Of a stretch of 8,112 nucleotides of DNA, positions 1 to 4,487 are shown piece after piece. The DNA lies in NCBI GenBank assembly GCA_904398645.1, contig CAJFPH010000134.1:1-8112 (forward strand). Direction: 5' to 3'. The first letter of the stretch is position 1, and every line of letters begins with the position of its first letter. The translations under genes and the position numbers were made by a program. The notes beneath the pieces are model-generated. The model saw only the letters and a program-made list of their open reading frames with translations, was not told the origin of the DNA and did no database searches. This DNA is from Allobutyricicoccus pentlandensis. GTDB taxonomy: Bacteria; Bacillota; Clostridia; Oscillospirales; QAMX01.

Positions 1-39
1 AAAAAAGGAGAAAACCCCTGTAAACAGGGATTTTCTCCT
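1..39 (-). terminator. Intrinsic terminator of the tRNA-Arg gene
   Basis: Read on the minus strand, a 15-bp stem (one mismatch) closes a TTTA loop and is followed directly by a run of six T. The left arm is at 6-20 and the right arm at 25-39. It lies 33 bases past the CCA end of the tRNA gene, as expected for a single-gene tRNA transcript. On the plus strand there is no T-run right after the stem, so it should act mainly on the minus strand. Confidence 0.85.
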
Positions 40-72
40 CGCCACTTTTTTATCAAAAGTGACGTCTTAATA

Positions 73-148
73 TGGCGCGCCCGAAGGGACTCGAACCCCC
101 AACCGCCGGAACCGGAATCCGATGCTCTATCCATTGAGCCACGGGCGC
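73..148 (-). tRNA. tRNA-Arg, anticodon CCG
   Basis: The minus strand folds into a complete cloverleaf. The 7-bp acceptor stem GCGCCCG/CGGGCGC is perfect and is followed by discriminator G and a genome-encoded CCA (TGG at 73-75 on the plus strand). The D arm is GCTC/GAGC, the anticodon stem TCGGA/TCCGG, and the anticodon loop TTCCGGT. The T arm GGGGG/CCCTT has the TTCGAGT loop. The anticodon CCG reads the arginine codon CGG. The gene has its own promoter and terminator and appears monocistronic. No integrated element or duplicated tRNA 3' end was seen beside it. Confidence 0.97.
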
Positions 149-184
149 ATCACGACATGGATAAATTTCCATAACGTAATATTA

Positions 185-213
185 AGTATACCACAAACAC
201 AAAAATTTGTAAA
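185..213 (-). promoter_or_regulatory. Sigma-A promoter of the tRNA-Arg gene
   Basis: On the minus strand, -35 TTTACA (208-213) and -10 TATACT (185-190) are separated by exactly 17 bp. Transcription would begin near position 178, leaving a leader of about 30 nt to be removed before the mature tRNA 5' end at 148. Confidence 0.85.
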
Positions 214-238
214 GGGGGATAACGTATTTTTACTGGGA

Positions 239-267
239 TTGACGGAAACCTCTCATAGTGATACAAT
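239..267 (+). promoter_or_regulatory. Sigma-A promoter of the aminotransferase gene
   Basis: -35 TTGACG (239-244) and -10 TACAAT (262-267) are separated by 17 bp. The start point is expected near 274, about 40 nt upstream of the start codon. A perfect inverted repeat, ACAATA-AG-TATTGT (263-276), overlaps the -10 box and start point and could be an operator. The promoter is back to back with that of the tRNA gene. Confidence 0.8.
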
Positions 268-314
268 AAGTATTGTTTCTGGCGCTGAGATAAGAAAAGA
301 ATATGAGGTGCACT

Positions 315-1460
315 ATGAAAGACAAAACTCTTGTTATGATTCCCGGCCCGACTCCAGTTGCCCGTCCGATTCAGGAGGAAATGGGCAGAGAGATTCAGGC
401 CTTCGGCGATCCACGTTTTGTTGCAGATTACAAAAGTGTAATTGACGACCTTGGTCAACTTTTTGGCTGCAATGGAAAAACATTTGTGATTGCCGGTACG
501 GGTACACTTGCGATGGAAATGGCAGTTTCGAATGTTACAAAACGCGGTGATAGTATATTAGTAGTCAGCCATGGTTACTTTGGAGATCGCTTTACAGATA
601 TCTGTACTCATAAGGGTCTGGATGTGGACGTTCTTTCTTCTGAATGGGGACAAATTGTTCCTGTTGAAGTCATCCGTGCCAAGCTCGCATCTAAGAACTA
701 TGCGGCAATAACAGTCACGCATGTGGATACTGCGACGGGTGTATGTGCACCGATTGCCGAAATCGGCGAAATGATGAAAGAGTTTCCAGATACCATTTAT
801 ATTTTGGACGGCGTTGCTGCGACGGCAGGCGAGTATGCAAACCTGGCCGAAATGAACATCGATCTGATGTTTACCGCTTCGCAGAAGGCATTTGGCGTCT
901 GTCCGGGTCTTTTCCTGCTGTGGGCAAATCAAAAAGTTCTAGCGCGTCGTGCAGAACTCGGTATGATACCTGAGTATTATGTGGATTTTGATAAATGGAT
1001 CCCCATCATGGATGATCCTTCAAAATACTTTGCAACCCCCGCAATTAACCTCGTATGGGCATTGAAGGAGTCTGTACGGCAGATTAAGGAGGAGGGGTTA
1101 CGCGCACGTTATGAACGTCATGTCAAAAATGCCCGCGCTATGCAGAAGGCTTTGGAATCCTTAGGATTCCGTATTTTGGCTGTGCCGGAGCATCGTGCTG
1201 TCACGCTTTCAAACCTTATTTATCCGGATGGGTTAAATGATGCGACGTTCCGCGCAACCTTGCTGGATGAAGGTATTATTGTGGCAGGTGGGCTTGCTTC
1301 GTATGCAGGACGGATGTTCCGTATGGGACACATGGGCAATATTGATATCAATGACGAGGTAACGGCTCTTGGCGTGATTGAGCGCGCTTTAAACCGTTGC
1401 GGTGTTCAGGTTGCATATGGTACTTCTATCGGCATTTATATGGACGAGATGAGCAAATAA
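315..1460 (+). CDS. Class V PLP aminotransferase, alanine/serine-glyoxylate aminotransferase family
   Basis: This 381-residue protein belongs to the fold-type I, class V PLP aminotransferases that act on alanine or serine with glyoxylate or pyruvate. Family signs are the N-terminal MIPGPTPV (8-15), the PLP-phosphate glycine loop GTGTLAMEMA (61-70), HVDTATG (136-142), the PLP-nitrogen aspartate in ILDGVA (D165), and the Schiff-base lysine K191 in SQKAFG. Length is normal for the family. The start at 315 is preferred over the in-frame ATG at 303 because an AGGTG ribosome site (306-310) lies just before it and homologues begin near MIPGP. It is a single gene with its own promoter and terminator and has no metabolic neighbours here, so the true amino donor cannot be inferred. 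Ureidoglycine-glyoxylate or pyridoxamine-pyruvate aminotransferase are family alternatives. The enzyme should be cytoplasmic. Confidence 0.88.
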   Translation: MKDKTLVMIPGPTPVARPIQEEMGREIQAFGDPRFVADYKSVIDDLGQLFGCNGKTFVIAGTGTLAMEMAVSNVTKRGDSILVVSHGYFGDRFTDICTHKGLDVDVLSSEWGQIVPVEVIRAKLASKNYAAITVTHVDTATGVCAPIAEIGEMMKEFPDTIYILDGVAATAGEYANLAEMNIDLMFTASQKAFGVCPGLFLLWANQKVLARRAELGMIPEYYVDFDKWIPIMDDPSKYFATPAINLVWALKESVRQIKEEGLRARYERHVKNARAMQKALESLGFRILAVPEHRAVTLSNLIYPDGLNDATFRATLLDEGIIVAGGLASYAGRMFRMGHMGNIDINDEVTALGVIERALNRCGVQVAYGTSIGIYMDEMSK

Positions 1461-1471
1461 TATTTTTTACA

Positions 1472-1509
1472 GAAAAGCAGCTTTCCGAATATTCGGAAAG
1501 CTGCTTTTC
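1472..1509 (+). terminator. Perfect hairpin terminator after the aminotransferase
   Basis: An 18-bp perfect inverted repeat (1472-1489 and 1492-1509) sits 11 bases past the stop codon. Its right arm ends in CTTTTC followed by GTTTG, so the T-tract is partly within the stem. The mirrored left arm makes it potentially bidirectional, but no minus-strand gene reads into it. Confidence 0.85.
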
Positions 1510-1542
1510 GTTTGCCCAATCATGTCGTTTTGTATTTTACCC

Positions 1543-1570
1543 TTGACATTTCATATATACTGTGTATAAT
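1543..1570 (+). promoter_or_regulatory. Promoter of the ytrA-like ABC operon
   Basis: The consensus -35 TTGACA (1543-1548) and consensus -10 TATAAT (1565-1570) are spaced by 16 bp. The start point is expected near 1577, giving a leader of only about 27 nt. Such a strong promoter suggests that the operon depends on repression, consistent with the dyads that cover it. Confidence 0.88.
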
Positions 1571-1593
1571 CAATATATACACTATATGTGTAT
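1553..1593 (+). promoter_or_regulatory. Probable autoregulatory operator (alternating GTGTAT/ATACAC half-sites)
   Basis: The sequence shows GTGTATA-N7-TATACAC (1562-1582), ATACAC-N5-GTGTAT (1577-1593), and an 8-base direct repeat ATATATAC at 1553-1560 and 1573-1580, exactly 20 bp apart. Together they cover the -10 box, the start point and the leader up to the ribosome site at 1594. GntR/YtrA repressors bind as dimers to such dyads and usually control their own operon. Which dyad is the true operator cannot be decided by eye. Confidence 0.65.
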
Positions 1594-1603
1594 GGAGGCC
1601 TTC

Positions 1604-1981
1604 ATGAATATTCTCATCAGCAATGCAAGCGGACAGCCGATCTATGATCAGATCAGTTCGCAAATTAAAGAAAAAATTATTTCCGGCGAGCTACAGGAGG
1701 GAGATGCGCTTCCCTCCATGCGGCTTCTAGCAAAAGAGCTTCGTATCAGCGTCATTACGACAAAGCGCGCATACGAAGAGCTGGAGCGCGACGGTTTTGT
1801 TGTGACTGTCCCCGGAAAGGGGAGCTTTGTTGCGGCAAAAAATCTGGAGTTTATCCGAGAAGAACAGTTGCGCAGGATAGAAAGTTTATTTCAGGAAGCG
1901 ATCGGCCTTTCCGCCGGCTGTGGGCTGACGCTTGCAGATCTTCAGGAGATCCTGGCGCTAATTTATAAGGGGGAATCATAA
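1604..1981 (+). CDS. GntR family transcriptional regulator, YtrA subfamily
   Basis: A 125-residue DNA-binding regulator. The winged helix-turn-helix spans about residues 11-78, starting QPIYDQI and including the recognition segment LPSMRLLAKELRIS (37-50) and the wing GKGSFV (71-76). Only a short helical tail of about 45 residues follows, the hallmark of the YtrA subfamily, which lacks a large effector domain and usually represses ABC transporter operons. The start at 1604 is chosen because GGAGG (1594-1598) lies 5 nt upstream; an in-frame GTG at 1562 lies inside the promoter and is discarded. The stop TAA abuts the GTG start of the ATPase gene with no gap, so the two are translationally coupled. 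It probably represses its own promoter through the overlapping dyads and is relieved by a signal, often a cell-wall antibiotic or peptide in relatives. The actual inducer is unknown. Confidence 0.92.
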   Translation: MNILISNASGQPIYDQISSQIKEKIISGELQEGDALPSMRLLAKELRISVITTKRAYEELERDGFVVTVPGKGSFVAAKNLEFIREEQLRRIESLFQEAIGLSAGCGLTLADLQEILALIYKGES

Positions 1982-2827
1982 GTGAACGCACTTGAAATAC
2001 AAAACGTAACCAAGCACTATGAGGATTTTTCACTTGGCCCAATCAACATTATGCTGCCAGCCGGCTGCATTATGGGGTTCATAGGCGAGAACGGCGCCGG
2101 AAAGACAACGACAATAAAACTAATTCTCGATTTAATCCGGCGTGATAGTGGAAAAATCACGATATTGGGGAAGTCGCTTGATGAGAAAAATGTAGCATTA
2201 AAAGAGCAGATTGGCGTTGTAATGGACGATAGCAGTTTCCCGGAAAACCTAACTGCCCAAAATATTAATACTATATTAAAAAGCTGCTATAAAACTTGGG
2301 ATAGTGCTAAATTTGAACAATTCTGCGCCAAATTTGAACTGCCTGACAAAAAGCGTGTACATGATTATTCGCGTGGCATGAAAATGAAGCTTTCCATAGC
2401 CGTAGCGCTATCGCACGGCAGTCGTCTGCTCATTTTGGACGAGGCTACGAGTGGGCTGGATCCCATAGTACGGGATGAGATATTGGATCTATTTCTTGAA
2501 TTCATTCAGGATGAGCGAAATAGTATTTTTCTTTCCTCACATATTATTAGTGATCTGGAAAAAATCTGTGACTATATTACATTTATTCACAGAGGAAAGA
2601 TTCTTATCAGCGATGAAAAAGATATGCTTCTTAATAAGTATGTCGTTGCCAAGCTTACAAATGAGCAGTACGGCCTGCTTGATCCAGAGATTGTGATTGG
2701 CGCGCGCTCTAACAGTTTTGGGGTAGAAGCGCTCATGTGCAAAGATCATGTGCCAAGAAATATCATATCGGATCCGGCCACACTAGAAGACATCATGCTG
2801 TATTCTGTAAAGGAGCGTTTGGTATGA
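1982..2827 (+). CDS. ABC transporter ATP-binding protein
   Basis: The 281-residue nucleotide-binding subunit of an ABC-2 type exporter. Visible are Walker A GENGAGKT (35-42), a signature motif in the variant form YSRGM (129-133), Walker B LLILDE (149-154) with catalytic E154, D-loop SGLD (157-160) and switch histidine H187. The Q-loop position carries aspartate (D82) in place of the usual glutamine. The C-terminal ~75 residues form a diverged tail. The start codon is GTG at 1982, directly after the regulator's stop and preceded by GGGGGA at 1969-1974. The stop overlaps the permease start (ATGA). It should dimerise on the membrane with the permease encoded next. Substrate is unknown; related GntR-linked modules respond to antimicrobial peptides or cell-envelope stress, which is inference by family only. 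Confidence 0.93.
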   Translation: MNALEIQNVTKHYEDFSLGPINIMLPAGCIMGFIGENGAGKTTTIKLILDLIRRDSGKITILGKSLDEKNVALKEQIGVVMDDSSFPENLTAQNINTILKSCYKTWDSAKFEQFCAKFELPDKKRVHDYSRGMKMKLSIAVALSHGSRLLILDEATSGLDPIVRDEILDLFLEFIQDERNSIFLSSHIISDLEKICDYITFIHRGKILISDEKDMLLNKYVVAKLTNEQYGLLDPEIVIGARSNSFGVEALMCKDHVPRNIISDPATLEDIMLYSVKERLV

Positions 2828-3432
2828 GCGGACTCTTGCTAAAAGATATTATAAATTTGAAGCAGCAGGCAAAAATTTATTGTTTTATCATTGTAGTATG
2901 GCTTATCATAAGTCTGGTGAATCGGGACGATGCATTTTTTTCAATGTGTATGGTTTTGTTTTCCGTTATGATACCGATGTCTGCCATTGCCTACGATGAC
3001 AAGGCAAAGTGGGACCGTTATGCTTTGACGATGCCAGTCTCGCGGCGAGATCTCGTGATTTCAAAATATCTGCTGGCGCTTGCTTTTGCTGGCCTTGCCG
3101 TATTGATAGAGCTATTTCTTGGATACTACATCAGTCACGATCTGCATAAAAGTTTTGTAACCTCACTTACCTTTTTTCTGATTGCCATGGTCGCTAATTC
3201 TATCACGTTGCCGATTTGTTTTAAGTTTGGTGTAGAAAAAGGTAGGTTCGTTATCATGGCTCTTATCCTGGTTCCGATGATTGCTTCACTAATCATCTCA
3301 AAATCCAACTTGGCGCTGCCGGACATTGCAGTTACAGAGTATCTTTTAGATGCGGCTCCATTTGCCGGCGTTGTAATCATTATCTTATCTGTTTTTTTCT
3401 CCACACGAATTTATACCCATAAGGAGCTATAA
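2824..3432 (+). CDS. ABC-2 type transporter permease
   Basis: A 202-residue integral membrane protein with about six hydrophobic segments (residues near 18-32, 36-56, 79-101, 111-133, 142-159, 177-194). Between the second and third lies YDDKAKWDRYALTMPVSR (57-74), followed by KYL. The pattern of acidic residues, W-D-x-Y and P-x-S-R is typical of small ABC-2 permeases of the ABC2_membrane_5 type. The start ATG at 2824 overlaps the ATPase stop by four bases (ATGA) and has AAAGGAG at 2809-2815; an upstream in-frame start at 2737 would overlap the ATPase gene by 91 bases and is unnecessary. It is the last gene of the operon and forms the membrane channel for the ATPase. What it transports cannot be told from sequence. 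Confidence 0.9.
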   Translation: MSGLLLKDIINLKQQAKIYCFIIVVWLIISLVNRDDAFFSMCMVLFSVMIPMSAIAYDDKAKWDRYALTMPVSRRDLVISKYLLALAFAGLAVLIELFLGYYISHDLHKSFVTSLTFFLIAMVANSITLPICFKFGVEKGRFVIMALILVPMIASLIISKSNLALPDIAVTEYLLDAAPFAGVVIIILSVFFSTRIYTHKEL

Positions 3433-3440
3433 GCGAACAA

Positions 3441-3472
3441 GGGCCTGATGGAAACATCGTTCCGTCAGGCCC
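3441..3472. terminator. Hairpin terminator shared by convergent genes
   Basis: A 13-bp stem, GGGCCTGATGGAA (3441-3453) with TTCCGTCAGGCCC (3460-3472), contains one G-T wobble and closes a six-base loop ACATCG. It lies 8 bases past the permease stop on the plus strand and 6 bases past the stop of the ParB-like gene on the minus strand. The T-tracts are interrupted on both sides, so it may be a moderate bidirectional terminator. Confidence 0.8.
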
Positions 3473-3478
3473 CTATTC

Positions 3479-4036
3479 TTATTCGCGTAATAGTTCACCT
3501 TTTTTCAACACATAGAGGTTGGAGGAAGCATCTTCATAATAAAACTCCGATAAATTTTCACTTGCTCCATATAAAAATAATCCCTCCGACTCGCGCTGTA
3601 AGGATGCAAGTTTTGCTTCATCTACCTGGGATAACAGCTGATAGGATCGATCACAACGGCGCTTCCATAAACGATCATATTCCGTCTCTGCTACCACGCG
3701 ATCCATAAGATCTGAAATACGGTTAACGCCATATCGCTTTGCCCATACAATGTCAGCCAAATATAGTTTCCGTCCAAGCGCACTCGTTACCATTTCGCTG
3801 CTGTCTACGATAACGGGAACCGATTTTACACCCATTCGATAAGCTACATAGGCGCGGGTATGTCCATCGGTCAGACGCAATCCATCACCAAAGTCGTAAA
3901 CGGGGAGAGGACCATATGTATCGATACCGGCCGGATGGAACCATTGCAACAATGCGTCAATCTTTCGGCTGCTCAAATAAATCTGCGTAACGCCGAGCGA
4001 CAGAATATCTACATAAAAACTGTTCTTTTTACTCAT
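3479..4036 (-). CDS. Stand-alone ParB/sulfiredoxin-like domain protein, function unknown
   Basis: A 185-residue soluble protein. Residues about 10-80 resemble the ParB N-terminal/sulfiredoxin fold: an N-terminal stretch that sets a position (SSRKIDALLQWF, 22-33), then PLPVYDFGDGLRLTDGHTRA (43-62), and AYRMGVKSVPVIV (65-77). The DGHTRA core parallels the GHxRxxA nucleotide-binding motif of ParB-like proteins. Residues 80-185 are mostly helical, charged and unrecognised, with no helix-turn-helix or ParA partner nearby, so a role in chromosome partition is unlikely. The start at 4036 is chosen because AGGAGG lies 7 nt upstream; an in-frame ATG at 4138 lacks a ribosome site. The gene is single, with its own strong promoter, a cre box upstream and a terminator shared with the convergent ABC operon. 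The cre suggests carbon-source control. Fold assignment is by motif only. Confidence 0.7.
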   Translation of the reverse strand: MSKKNSFYVDILSLGVTQIYLSSRKIDALLQWFHPAGIDTYGPLPVYDFGDGLRLTDGHTRAYVAYRMGVKSVPVIVDSSEMVTSALGRKLYLADIVWAKRYGVNRISDLMDRVVAETEYDRLWKRRCDRSYQLLSQVDEAKLASLQRESEGLFLYGASENLSEFYYEDASSNLYVLKKGELLRE

Positions 4037-4171
4037 ATAAGTTCCTCCTCTCATATTGACGCGATACACGATGTTTAAAGAAGGAATAGCACCGCGTACC
4101 ATACAAAAGATTATGCATCCTGTACACAACGAATTCATAACACAACAAAAAACTATTTATTTTACATAATT

Positions 4172-4200
4172 ATCATACCACATCTCATCTGGCACGTCAA
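4172..4200 (-). promoter_or_regulatory. Sigma-A promoter of the ParB-like gene
   Basis: On the minus strand, -35 TTGACG (4195-4200) and -10 TATGAT (4172-4177) are spaced by 17 bp. The start point would be near 4165, giving a leader of about 130 nt before the ATG at 4036. This leader is long for a single gene, but no riboswitch or attenuator fold was recognised in it. Confidence 0.78.
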
Positions 4201-4251
4201 TAATAACAATTATTTTGTAATAGGATATTTAAATTTAATTTCATATCTATA

Positions 4252-4265
4252 TGAAAGCGTTCTCA
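4252..4265. promoter_or_regulatory. CcpA catabolite-responsive element (cre)
   Basis: TGAAAGCGTTCTCA matches every position of the Bacillota cre consensus TGWAANCGNTNWCA. It sits about 85-100 bp upstream of the expected start point of the ParB-like gene. In B. subtilis, cre boxes upstream of the -35 box are typical of CcpA-activated genes, whereas cre boxes within or after the promoter repress. A LacI-family regulator other than CcpA could use the same sequence. A weaker partial match lies near 4290-4303. Confidence 0.65.
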
Positions 4266-4403
4266 TCTTCTCAAATACATACATTGAGTGGAAAACGCAC
4301 ATAGACAATAAATTCGTTTCATTCCTGGATATAGTTTTCATTTAAAAATATGCCGGCGAAGTGAGACCGGCTGCACTGAACAAAGCAAGGATTAAATAGT
4401 AAA

Positions 4404-4435
4404 GGCACCTTACGGCTAAATAGCAGCAAGGTGCC
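4404..4435 (-). terminator. Terminator of the glycoside hydrolase gene
   Basis: On the minus strand an 8-bp stem GGCACCTT/AAGGTGCC encloses an inner 3-bp GCT/AGC stem with an ATTT loop, and is followed by the T-rich TTTACTATTT. It lies about 50 bases past the stop codon of the glycoside hydrolase gene. Confidence 0.78.
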
Positions 4436-4487
4436 CCATACAAATGTTAATATAGTGTAGGAAAAACAGACATTTGACGAAAACGGT

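Larger units (their letters stand above)
4037..4487. other. Gene-free AT-rich regulatory stretch
   Basis: About 450 bases without a credible coding region. It holds, from left to right, the roughly 130-nt leader of the ParB-like gene, that gene's promoter (4172-4200), an AT-rich block with a small dyad AATAAT-aaca-ATTATT, the cre box (4252-4265), a short GCCGG/CCGGC hairpin (4352-4371) and the terminator of the glycoside hydrolase gene (4404-4435). The only small ORF considered, beginning at 4251 on the plus strand, has 17 codons and no ribosome site. Confidence 0.6.

Noticed and set aside
73..148. tRNA-Arg gene as an integration site for a mobile element
   Set aside because: No integrase, no repeated tRNA 3' end and no foreign-looking cargo within the window.
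558..932. Minus-strand open frame opposite the aminotransferase
   Set aside because: Antisense shadow of a gene with clear catalytic motifs.
2737..2823. Longer permease start within the ATPase gene
   Set aside because: It would overlap the ATPase by 91 bases; the ATG at 2824 has a good ribosome site and the usual 4-base coupling overlap.
4037..4138. Extension of the ParB-like protein to an upstream ATG at 4138
   Set aside because: No ribosome site precedes that ATG, while AGGAGG stands at the right distance before the ATG at 4036; the added residues look like translated leader.
4251..4304. Plus-strand mini-ORF of 17 codons starting in the cre box
   Set aside because: No ribosome site, no good promoter and too short; chance frame in AT-rich DNA.
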